A stretch of DNA of 64,000 bases from Streptomyces clavifer (GTDB lineage Bacteria; Actinomycetota; Actinomycetes; Streptomycetales; Streptomycetaceae): the NCBI GenBank assembly GCA_014651175.1, contig BMWJ01000005.1, positions 518,714-582,713 on the forward strand. The letters are read 5' to 3'. Positions 32,634 to 40,062 of the stretch are shown here, piece after piece (the first letter of the stretch is position 1; every line of letters begins with the position of its first letter). The translations under genes were made by a program, and so were the position numbers. The notes beneath the pieces are model-generated. The model did no database searches and was not told the DNA's origin. It was given only the letters and a program-made list of their open reading frames with translations.

Positions 32634-32651
32634 GCAAAGTGCATACTTTGC
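32634..32651. promoter_or_regulatory. Perfect inverted repeat in the ATPase/XRE divergent promoter
   Basis: GCAAAGT and ACTTTGC flank GCAT, in a notably AT-rich stretch between the two divergent starts. It is well placed to control both genes and is the stronger of the two repeats here. Confidence 0.5.
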
Positions 32652-32706
32652 AAGCGACAGAATGCCTGAAAAGATCCGAATCCGAGCCCGCGAGGAAGGC
32701 GTGTGC

Positions 32707-33546
32707 ATGCGGCCCCGATCCGGCCCGACGGTCGAGCACCGTGTCCTCGCGGCGCGTCTGCGCATGCTCCGCGAACGCGCGGGAGTCAGCCTGCAGGCGG
32801 CAGCCGAGGCACTGGACGCCCACCCGGCGACCGTGCGGCGCATCGAGCGCGCCGAGACGGGACTGGACGCGCGCCAGGTCCGCGTCCTCCTGGACCGCTA
32901 CGGGGTCCCCGCGGCCGAGGCCGAGCCGGTCATGGCGGGTCTGGGCACCGCGAACCTCCCCGGATGGTGGCATCGGTGGCGGGGGGCCATGGAGCCGTGG
33001 CAGCAGGAGGTCATCGGCATCGAGTCCTCGGCCGGGCTCGTCCGGACCTGGCACCCCGCGCTGGTCCCCGAGCTGCTGCGCACGCCGGACTACGCGGCGG
33101 CACTGTGCCGCATCCTGTACCCCGCCGAGAGCCCCGCGCAGCGGACGCGGCGCGTCGAACTGCTGGGGGAGCGGCAGCGGCGCATGGCGGAGCGCGGCGC
33201 CGCCCTCTGGGCGCTGTTCCCGGCCGCCGCGCTCCACACGCGGGTCGGCGGTCCAGAGGTGATGGCCGGGCAGCGGGCGTTGCTCACCGAGGCCGCGGAC
33301 CGGCCGCACGTCACCGTGCAGGTGGTACCGCTCGATTTCCCGCCGCACCCCATGACGGGGGTCCCGCCACTGCACCTGATGCGCGTCCCGGCTCCGGAGA
33401 TCGCCGACTGCGCCGTCCTGGAGACCCCGGGCGCCCGGGTGGAGATCACCGATGAACCGGACACGGTGATGCAGTACCGCATCCGGCTGGACAGCGCGTG
33501 TGCGTCCGCGCCCCACCCGGGCTCCCCTCTGCCCGGGGGCGGATAG
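32707..33546 (+). CDS. XRE-family regulator with DUF5753 domain
   Basis: A 279-residue protein with an N-terminal helix-turn-helix (about 12-65; LAARLRMLRERAGVSLQAAAEAL, HPATVRRIERAETG) and the long DUF5753 domain that follows it in many Streptomyces regulators (WWHRWRG, ESSAGLVRTWHPALVPELLRTPDYAAA, LTEAADRPHVTVQVVPL). These are WhiJ-like proteins, usually accompanied by a small DUF397 partner and an ATPase; here the ATPase is divergent and I find no DUF397 gene. GAGGAAGG stands 8 bases before the ATG at 32707; a GTG two codons earlier is too close to it. Confidence 0.88.
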   Translation: MRPRSGPTVEHRVLAARLRMLRERAGVSLQAAAEALDAHPATVRRIERAETGLDARQVRVLLDRYGVPAAEAEPVMAGLGTANLPGWWHRWRGAMEPWQQEVIGIESSAGLVRTWHPALVPELLRTPDYAAALCRILYPAESPAQRTRRVELLGERQRRMAERGAALWALFPAAALHTRVGGPEVMAGQRALLTEAADRPHVTVQVVPLDFPPHPMTGVPPLHLMRVPAPEIADCAVLETPGARVEITDEPDTVMQYRIRLDSACASAPHPGSPLPGGG

Positions 33547-33632
33547 GCGCGTCCCAGGTGGTTTCGATCGCCCGAAGCCGGTCATCCGCAAGGGGACAAC
33601 CGCCCGAGCACGCAGCAGAGGAGTGGAAAGTC

Positions 33633-33887
33633 ATGGACAACTGGCGCATGCACGCGGCCTGCCGCGACGAGGACCCGGATCTGTTCTTCCCCATCGGGAG
33701 CACCGGCCCGGCGCTCGTGCAGACCGAGGATGCCAAGGCGGTGTGCGCGACCTGCCCCGTGCGGGAACAGTGCCTGGAATGGGCCCTGGAGAACGGGCAG
33801 GACTCGGGCGTATGGGGAGGCCTCGGCGAGAACGAACGCCGTGCCCTGAAGCGCCGCGCCCGCCGGCACGTCAGGGCCCAGGGGTGA
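33633..33887 (+). CDS. WhiB-family iron-sulphur regulator, WhiB1/WblE-like
   Basis: An 84-residue WhiB-like protein. The four cluster-binding cysteines are Cys10, 38, 41 and 47 (CATCPVREQC), followed by the GVWGG turn and a basic C-terminus (ERRALKRRARR) for DNA or sigma-factor contact. The RDEDPDLFFPIGSTGPALVQ segment matches the WhiB1 subgroup of mycobacteria, equivalent to WblE in Streptomyces, an often essential protein that binds the principal sigma factor and reacts with nitric oxide (family knowledge). GAGGAG precedes the ATG. Monocistronic. Confidence 0.93.
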   Translation: MDNWRMHAACRDEDPDLFFPIGSTGPALVQTEDAKAVCATCPVREQCLEWALENGQDSGVWGGLGENERRALKRRARRHVRAQG

Positions 33888-33928
33888 CACCTGGGCGCTC
33901 CGGCCGCCGCGAGGGTGGACGATGAACC

Positions 33929-34261
33929 ATGGACACTTCGGTCTGGCTCATCATCGGGGCGGTCGCCGCGCTCCTCGCCGCAGGCACGGCGGCCGTGCTC
34001 CTGGTACGGGTGGTCCGGGCCAGGAAGCTGCTCGTCGACGCGGGGATCCCCCTGCACAACAAGGCACTGGTCTGGGCCGCGATCGTCTACACCGTGTCGC
34101 CGGTCGACCTGCTGCCCGACCCCGTCTACCTCGACGACGTCGGATTCCTGCTGCTCGCCCTGCGCTCGCTGCACACGGCGGCGCACGCGGCCGGAATCGG
34201 GGTGCGGCCCACCGAGTCCCGGCGGACCGGAGTCCGGCAGGTCGGAACAGAAGCGGAATGA
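33929..34261 (+). CDS. YkvA-like (DUF1232) membrane protein
   Basis: A 110-residue protein with an N-terminal membrane helix (WLIIGAVAALLAAGTAAVLLV) and the short DUF1232 core: NKALVWAAIVYTVSPVDLLPDPVYLDDVGFLLLALR, where the SPVDLLPD motif is diagnostic. The function of this widespread family is unknown. GGACGAT lies just before the start, suggesting a leaderless transcript separate from the WhiB gene 41 bp upstream, although read-through is possible. Confidence 0.82.
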   Translation: MDTSVWLIIGAVAALLAAGTAAVLLVRVVRARKLLVDAGIPLHNKALVWAAIVYTVSPVDLLPDPVYLDDVGFLLLALRSLHTAAHAAGIGVRPTESRRTGVRQVGTEAE

Positions 34262-34331
34262 CGCGGCAACCTTTCGGCACCGGGCGGCGACTGACGGGTC
34301 GTAAGCCGTCCCCGGCCAGAAGGTGCCTCTC

Positions 34332-36233
34332 GTGGAGCCTCTGTTTCCCCACCCCGAACCCCGCTCGCGCCGTCGGCGCCGAGCCACCCGCAACCGGGCG
34401 CTGATCGGCTCGCTGGCTGCCGGGCTGCTCGCCGCCGGCGGGATCGTCGCCCTCGGCCCCGCCTCGCAGGCCGCCACCGTCCGGCAGGCCGAGGCCCTCG
34501 ACCGCGGTGTCGTCAGCGTGCACACCGACAGCGGCAACCTCGTCAGCTGGCGCTGGCTGGGCACCGACCCCGACAACGTGTCCTTCAACGTCTACCGGGC
34601 CGGTACCAAGGTCAACACCACGCCCGTCACCGCCTCGACGAACTACTTCCACCCGGGCGCACCCGCCACCGCCGACTACACGGTGCGTGCGGTCGTCGGC
34701 GGCGTGGAGCAGAGCGACTCCGTGCACGCGATCCAGTTCCGGGCCGGCTACAAGGACGTGCCGATCAGCCCGCCCGCGGGCGGTACGACACCCGACGGGG
34801 TCGCCTACACCTACGAGGCCAACGACGCCTCCGTCGGTGACCTGGACGGCGACGGCGCCCTCGACTTCGTACTGAAGTGGCAGCCCACCAACGCCAAGGA
34901 CAACTCCCAGTCCGGCTACACGGGCAACACGATCATCGACGGGATCCGGCTCGACGGCACCCGGCTCTGGCGGATCGACCTGGGGCGCAACATCCGCTCC
35001 GGTGCGCACTACACGCAGTTCCAGGTGTACGACTACGACGGCGACGGCCTTGCCGAGGTGGCGACGAAGACGGCCGACGGCAGCACCGACGGAACCGGCA
35101 AGGTGATCGGCAGCTCCTCCGCGGACCACCGCAACTCCTCCGGCTACATCCTGTCCGGACCCGAGTACCTCACGATGTTCAACGGCCGTACCGGCGCGGC
35201 GATGGGCACCGTCGACTACGTCCCGGCGCGCGGCACCGTCTCCTCGTGGGGCGACTCGTACGGCAACCGGGTCGACCGCTTCCTCGCCGGCACCGCCTAC
35301 CTGGACGGATCCAGGCCGTCCCTGATCATGGCGCGCGGCTACTACACGCGGAGCGTCATCGCGGCCTGGGACTGGCGCAACGGCGCCTTCACCCGGCGCT
35401 GGACCTTCGACACGAACAGTTCGACCAACTCCGGCAAGGGCTACGACGGCCAGGGCAACCACCAGCTGTCCGTCGCCGACGCCGACGGTGACGGCAAGGA
35501 CGAGATCATCTACGGTGCCATGGCCGTGGACGACAACGGCAGCGGTCTGTGGACGACGAAGAACGGCCACGGCGACGCCATGCACGTCGGCGACCTCGAC
35601 CCCTCCCGGCCGGGGCTGGAGGAGTTCAAGGTCGACGAGGACAGCTCCAAGCCGTCCTCGTGGATGGCGGACGCGAGGACGGGCCAGATCCTGTGGTCCA
35701 CCCCCGCGAGCGGCGACAACGGCCGCGGCGTGTCCGGTGACATCTGGTCCGGCAGCGCAGGTGCCGAGTCCTGGTCCTCCGCCGTCTCCGGGGTGCGCAA
35801 CCCGCAGGGTGCCGTGGTCGGCAGCCGGAAGCCGTCCAGCTCGAACTTCCTGTCCTGGTGGGACGGCGACACGACCCGTGAACTCCTCGACGGCACCCAC
35901 ATCGACAAGTACGGCACCTCGGCCGACACCCGTCAGCTGACCGGCGCGTCCGTCCACTCCAACAACGGCACCAAGGCCACACCGTCGATCTCCGGAGACC
36001 TCTTCGGTGACTGGCGCGAGGAGGTCGTCTGGCCGACCACCAACAACACCGCGCTGCGGATCTACTCCACGCCGTACGAGACCGGCACGAAGATCACCAC
36101 GCTGCTGCACGACACCATGTACCGCACCGCGCTGGCCTGGCAGAACACGGCCTACAACCAGCCGCCGCACCCCAGCTTCGCCATCGGCAGCGGGATGGCG
36201 ACCGCGCCCCGGCCGGACATCACGACGCCGTAG
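34332..36233 (+). CDS. Secreted rhamnogalacturonan lyase, PL11 family
   Basis: A 633-residue exported polysaccharide lyase. The Arg-rich N-region and hydrophobic stretch to GPASQAA form a long signal peptide. The mature protein begins with the PL11 beta domain (RQAEALDRGVVSVHTDSGNL, SWRWLGTDPDNVSFNVYR) and continues as an eight-bladed propeller with repeated Ca2+-binding loops (DLDGDGALDFVLKW, YDYDGDGLAEVATKTADGS, DADGDGKDEIIYGAM). The enzyme cuts the rhamnose-galacturonate backbone of pectin RG-I by beta-elimination. No extra binding module. GTG at 34332 is preferred because AGAAGG lies 8 bases upstream; a GTG nine bases earlier abuts that site. A strong terminator follows. Confidence 0.92.
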   Translation: MEPLFPHPEPRSRRRRRATRNRALIGSLAAGLLAAGGIVALGPASQAATVRQAEALDRGVVSVHTDSGNLVSWRWLGTDPDNVSFNVYRAGTKVNTTPVTASTNYFHPGAPATADYTVRAVVGGVEQSDSVHAIQFRAGYKDVPISPPAGGTTPDGVAYTYEANDASVGDLDGDGALDFVLKWQPTNAKDNSQSGYTGNTIIDGIRLDGTRLWRIDLGRNIRSGAHYTQFQVYDYDGDGLAEVATKTADGSTDGTGKVIGSSSADHRNSSGYILSGPEYLTMFNGRTGAAMGTVDYVPARGTVSSWGDSYGNRVDRFLAGTAYLDGSRPSLIMARGYYTRSVIAAWDWRNGAFTRRWTFDTNSSTNSGKGYDGQGNHQLSVADADGDGKDEIIYGAMAVDDNGSGLWTTKNGHGDAMHVGDLDPSRPGLEEFKVDEDSSKPSSWMADARTGQILWSTPASGDNGRGVSGDIWSGSAGAESWSSAVSGVRNPQGAVVGSRKPSSSNFLSWWDGDTTRELLDGTHIDKYGTSADTRQLTGASVHSNNGTKATPSISGDLFGDWREEVVWPTTNNTALRIYSTPYETGTKITTLLHDTMYRTALAWQNTAYNQPPHPSFAIGSGMATAPRPDITTP

Positions 36234-36268
36234 CCGCGGAAACGCGGTTCCGGCGGGGTTCCGGCACC

Positions 36269-36315
36269 CAGGGCAGCGGCGACCTCAGGGATCATCTGAG
36301 GTCGCCGACGCCCTG
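36269..36315. terminator. Bidirectional hairpin between PL11 and VOC genes
   Basis: A perfect 10-bp inner stem (GGCGACCTCA with TGAGGTCGCC, 9-base loop) is extended by an outer CAGGGC/GCCCTG pairing. It lies between convergent genes. Confidence 0.7.
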
Positions 36316-36438
36316 CCGGACGGGCTCGAGGTGCCCGCGGGGGGAACACGGGGTGATCGGTGGCCGCCTCCCGCCGGCGTCGCCGGGCCGACCCGCGCGG
36401 GCCGTGCCCCGTCCGGGGGCGGTCGCGCCGGCGGGTCG

Positions 36439-37185
36439 TCAGCGGCCGGTTTCCGGAGCGCGCCGTGTGAGGCAGTAGACGCCGCCCGCCGGGTCCCGCA
36501 TCACCGTCCACGCGGGGCCGTCGCGGACGAACGAGGCGCCGCACCGCTCGTGCCAGGCCCTCCCCGCGCCGAGGTCGGGGCACGCGATGTCCAGGTGTGC
36601 CGAGGCGGGGCGGGCCTCGGTCAGGCGCTGGAGCAGCAGGTGCACCGGCAGGTCCGGGCGCGGGCGCAGCGCGACGAACTCCGGGTGCTCGCCAGGAGTC
36701 GCGTCCCATCCTGTCAGTGCCGTCCAGAAGACGACCTCCGCCTCGAACGAGGCCGGTGCGACATCGAGGCAGAGCTGGTCCAGCCGGCTCTCCGGACACC
36801 CGGGGCCGCCATGGACCGGCGGGCGGTCCTGCTGGCCGCGCCAGGGCACGACGCAGAACGGCTGGCCGCCGGGGGAACGCAGCACGGTCGACCCGGGTCC
36901 GTGCGGACCGACCGCTGCGCCCAGCCGGGCCGCCCGAGCGGTGAAGGCCGGGACGTCCTCCACCGCCAGGTCCGGATGGGCTCCGCCCGGTCCGCCGACG
37001 GCCTGTACCACCAGGCAGGCGTCGGCCGTGCCGGCTCCGCCCGCCGCGTCGGGGAGCAGCGTGGTGAACCTGCCCGCCCCCCACGGGGCGGACGCGTGGG
37101 TACCCGTGACGGTCGTCCAGAAGTCCGTCGCGGGGCCGACGAGGGCTGTCGGGCGGTCGATGCAGGCGTACGTCCAGCGAATCAC
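36439..37185 (-). CDS. VOC (glyoxalase/dioxygenase superfamily) protein
   Basis: A 248-residue protein made of two vicinal-oxygen-chelate modules (about 1-115 and 125-245), each ending in the family pattern (GSTVLRSPGGQPFCVVP; AWTVMRDPAGGVYCLT). Duplicated VOC proteins of this kind include glyoxalase-like and antibiotic-binding proteins; the metal ligands are not clear enough to assign a reaction. The GTG at 37185 is preceded by GGAGGAG. Convergent with the lyase gene and probably unrelated to the polysaccharide genes. Confidence 0.82.
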   Translation of the reverse strand: MIRWTYACIDRPTALVGPATDFWTTVTGTHASAPWGAGRFTTLLPDAAGGAGTADACLVVQAVGGPGGAHPDLAVEDVPAFTARAARLGAAVGPHGPGSTVLRSPGGQPFCVVPWRGQQDRPPVHGGPGCPESRLDQLCLDVAPASFEAEVVFWTALTGWDATPGEHPEFVALRPRPDLPVHLLLQRLTEARPASAHLDIACPDLGAGRAWHERCGASFVRDGPAWTVMRDPAGGVYCLTRRAPETGR

Positions 37186-37363
37186 GTCGCTCCTCCGTGG
37201 GCTCGGGATCATGGCCGGCACCGCCATCGTGCCAGGGCGGCCGCCGGTTCCTTCACCACCCGTTCACCGGCGGGATCCGCCCAGGGCATTTCCCCGCGCG
37301 TGCCGGGGACCTACGCTCGGCCGCGCGGTGATCAGCGGTGCCGGACGCCGGGGAACGGAGTCC

Positions 37364-37375
37364 GACAACGTTGTC
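37364..37375. promoter_or_regulatory. LacI-type operator candidate before GH92
   Basis: GACAAC followed directly by GTTGTC is a perfect 12-bp palindrome with the central CG of LacI-family operators, 33 bp before the GH92 start codon. Related sites occur at 48128-48141 and 48308-48319. Confidence 0.55.
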
Positions 37376-37408
37376 CACGCTCTCGTTGTCCCCTGCGGAA
37401 GGTACGAC

Positions 37409-39841
37409 ATGCCCCCCAGACCGCCCGTCCGGCGCTTCGCCGCGCGAGCCGCCGCGATCGTCCTCGCCGGCACGCTCGCCGCCGCCGTCACGCCGCCGGC
37501 CGCCCAGGCCGACGTGCTCGTCACGCGGCCAACGGCCCACGTCGATCCGCTGATCGGTACCGCGAACGGCGGCAACACCTTTCCCGGCGCCGTCCTCCCG
37601 TACGGCATGATCGCGTGGTCGCCCACCAGTACCCGGGGCGACCAGACCAGCACCGGAGCCGCGAACGGCTATGAGTACGGGGCCACCCGGCTGCGCGGGC
37701 TGAGCCTCACGCATGTCAACGGTGCCGGTTGCAATCCGGGCGCCGCCGGTGACGTGCCGATCATGCCCTTCGTCGGCGACGTCACCTCCTCCCCGTCCGC
37801 GGACACCAAGGACGCCGTCTACGCGGCCGACTTCTCGCACGACAACGAGCGGGCCGTGCCCGGGCGTTACACCCTCGGCCTGGACTCGGGCGCCACCGCG
37901 GACCTGGCGGTCAGCGAGCGCGCGGGCGTGGCCGACTTCAGCTTCCCGGCCGACAAGCCCGCCAACCTGCTCTTCCGGGTGTCGAACTCACTCAACGGCA
38001 GCGAGGACGCCGAGGTCGAGATCGACACCGCGCACCGCAAGGTGACCGGGTCGGTGCTCACCGGGGCGTTCTGCGGCAGGCGCGCCAACGGTGGTACCAA
38101 CAACCGCAAGAGCTACTACCGGCTCTACTTCAGCGCCTCCTTCGACCGTGACTTCGCCTCGACCGGTACCTGGAAGGACGGCACCCTCGCGCCGGGCGGT
38201 ACCAGCGCCAGCGGTGGCGAGGGGTACGCCACCGGGGCCGACCGGGCCGGACGCGGATCCGGTGGCTGGGTCGGCTTCGACACCACCGACGACGACGATG
38301 TCCGCATGCGCATCGGCATCTCCTACGTCAGCCGGGCCGGGGCCGAGGCCAACCTCCGCGAGGAGGTGGCGCCGAGGGCGAGTGTGGACGACGTGGCGCG
38401 GGCCGGATCCCGTGCCTGGGACCGCGAGCTCAGCTCCGTACGCACCGGCGGCGGGACCGACGCGCAGCGCACGGCGTTCTACACGGCGCTGTACCACGCG
38501 CTGATGCAGCCCAACCTGATCAGCGACACCGACGGCCGCTACCCGGGCATGGACGGGAAGCCGCACCGGGTGGCGCGCGGACAGGGGGCGCAGTACAGCA
38601 ACTTCTCCGGCTGGGACCAGTACCGTGCCCAGATCCAGCTCCTCGCCCTCCTCAAACCGGAGATCGCGGGGGACTTCGCCCAGTCCCTGTACAACTTCGC
38701 CCGGCAGAACGGCGGCGTCTGGGACCGCTGGGTCCACGTCAACGGCGCCACGCACGTGATGACGGGCGACCCCACGGCCGCCACCCTGGCCACGTTCTAC
38801 GCGATGGGCGTACGCAACTTCGACTACGAAGGTGCCTACGAGTCCTTGGCCCGCCAGGCCACCGTGCCCCACCCCGACGGCCTCTCCGACGCCGGATGCC
38901 CCGGCCAGTGCACCGGCCAGCGGCCCAACCTGGCGCAGTACCTGGAGTCCCACTACGCGCCCCAGGACGTCTGCCACTGCTGGGGCGGCGCCGCCGAGAC
39001 GCTGGAGGACGCCGTCGCCGACGCCGCGCTGGGCCGCTGGGCCCGGCTGCTGGGCCGGGACGAGGAGGCCGGCACCTTCGAGGAGCGCGGCCGCTGGTGG
39101 CGCAACGTGTTCAACCCCGAGGCCGGTGACGGTGCGGGGACGACCGGATACATCCAGGCCCGCAACCTCGACGGGTCCTGGGTGACCCCGTTCAGTCCCG
39201 GCAGCGACCGCGGCTTCGCCCAGGGCACCAGCGCCACGTACACCTGGATGGTTCCGCAGGACGTGCAGGGCCTTGCCGCCGCGATGGGCGGACGCGACAC
39301 GGCGGCGAAAAGGCTGGACGCCTTCTTCCACAAGGCGGACGGCTCCTGGTCGGTGAAGGGCGGCGACGCGCTGCGCTACGACCCCACCAACGAACCGGGC
39401 ATCCACGCCCCCTGGCTCTACAACGCCCTGGGGCAGCCGTGGAAGACCCAGGAGACCGTGCGCGAGATCGTGGACACGGTCTACGGGACCGGCCCGCGCG
39501 GCCTGCCGGGCAACGACGACCTCGGCACCATGTCCGCCTGGTACGTCTTCTCCGCCCTGGGGCTCTACCCGCAGACGCCGGGCAGCGCCACGATGCTGCT
39601 CGGAACCCCGCTCTTCCCCGCCGCCGTGCTCGACCGGCCGCGGGGCAAGGACATCAGGATCACCGCGCCGGGGGCCGGCGCGACACATCCGTACATCGAC
39701 GCGGTGAAGGTCGACGGGCGCCCGAGCGACCGGTCCTGGACGGACGCGCGACTGGTCACCAGGGGTGGGTCGCTGGACTACCGGCTGGCTGACCGGCCGA
39801 ACACCGGATGGGCCACCGGACCTGCGGGTCTGCCGCAGTAG
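37409..39841 (+). CDS. Secreted GH92 alpha-mannosidase-like glycosidase
   Basis: An 810-residue exported enzyme of family GH92, Ca2+-dependent exo-alpha-mannosidases that act with inversion. The signal peptide (about 1-34) is followed by the GH92 N-domain (VDPLIGTANGGNTFPGAVLP, GLSLTHVNGAGC) and the alpha-toroid catalytic domain (SNFSGWDQYRAQIQLLALL, GGVWDRWVHVNG, YDPTNEPGIHAPWLYNALG, TMSAWYVFSALGLYPQTPG). Mannosidase activity is the family norm; linkage specificity cannot be read. It lacks a carbohydrate-binding module. CGGAAGG lies before the ATG at 37409. A LacI-type palindrome stands in its promoter region and a strong terminator follows. Confidence 0.92.
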   Translation: MPPRPPVRRFAARAAAIVLAGTLAAAVTPPAAQADVLVTRPTAHVDPLIGTANGGNTFPGAVLPYGMIAWSPTSTRGDQTSTGAANGYEYGATRLRGLSLTHVNGAGCNPGAAGDVPIMPFVGDVTSSPSADTKDAVYAADFSHDNERAVPGRYTLGLDSGATADLAVSERAGVADFSFPADKPANLLFRVSNSLNGSEDAEVEIDTAHRKVTGSVLTGAFCGRRANGGTNNRKSYYRLYFSASFDRDFASTGTWKDGTLAPGGTSASGGEGYATGADRAGRGSGGWVGFDTTDDDDVRMRIGISYVSRAGAEANLREEVAPRASVDDVARAGSRAWDRELSSVRTGGGTDAQRTAFYTALYHALMQPNLISDTDGRYPGMDGKPHRVARGQGAQYSNFSGWDQYRAQIQLLALLKPEIAGDFAQSLYNFARQNGGVWDRWVHVNGATHVMTGDPTAATLATFYAMGVRNFDYEGAYESLARQATVPHPDGLSDAGCPGQCTGQRPNLAQYLESHYAPQDVCHCWGGAAETLEDAVADAALGRWARLLGRDEEAGTFEERGRWWRNVFNPEAGDGAGTTGYIQARNLDGSWVTPFSPGSDRGFAQGTSATYTWMVPQDVQGLAAAMGGRDTAAKRLDAFFHKADGSWSVKGGDALRYDPTNEPGIHAPWLYNALGQPWKTQETVREIVDTVYGTGPRGLPGNDDLGTMSAWYVFSALGLYPQTPGSATMLLGTPLFPAAVLDRPRGKDIRITAPGAGATHPYIDAVKVDGRPSDRSWTDARLVTRGGSLDYRLADRPNTGWATGPAGLPQ

Positions 39842-39843
39842 GA

Positions 39844-39888
39844 CGGCGACGGGCCGTGTGCCGGTACCCGGTGGGCGGCCCGTCGCCG
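39844..39888 (+). terminator. Strong hairpin after GH92
   Basis: A perfect 13-bp stem (CGGCGACGGGCCG with CGGCCCGTCGCCG) around a 19-base loop starts 3 bases after the stop codon. Confidence 0.7.
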
Positions 39889-39933
39889 CTCACCGGGTCC
39901 GGCCTGTCCCGATGTGGCCGGTGGTGGGGGAGC

Positions 39934-39956
39934 GAATTTTCTATCGTTGAAAATTC
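39934..39956. promoter_or_regulatory. AT-rich inverted repeat upstream of the first GH2 gene
   Basis: GAATTTTC and GAAAATTC flank TATCGTT. The inner half-site CGTTGAAAA resembles the right half of the AACGTT-centred operators elsewhere in the island, so the same repressor, or a related one, may bind. It lies about 107 bp before the start codon. Confidence 0.45.
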
Positions 39957-40062
39957 TGCGTGCACGACCGTTGTCAGGTGTTTGGGGCTGTGGCTCAATG
40001 TTCGACTATGTGCAGTGCTTCGCGGTTCGGAGCACTTCGGCTTCTTCGACGAGGACGACGCC

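Noticed and set aside
39808-40062. In-frame extension of the first GH2 protein upstream of the TTG
   Set aside because: It would cross the promoter-like AT-rich repeat and the GH92 terminator, and would bury the signal peptide about 85 residues from the N-terminus.
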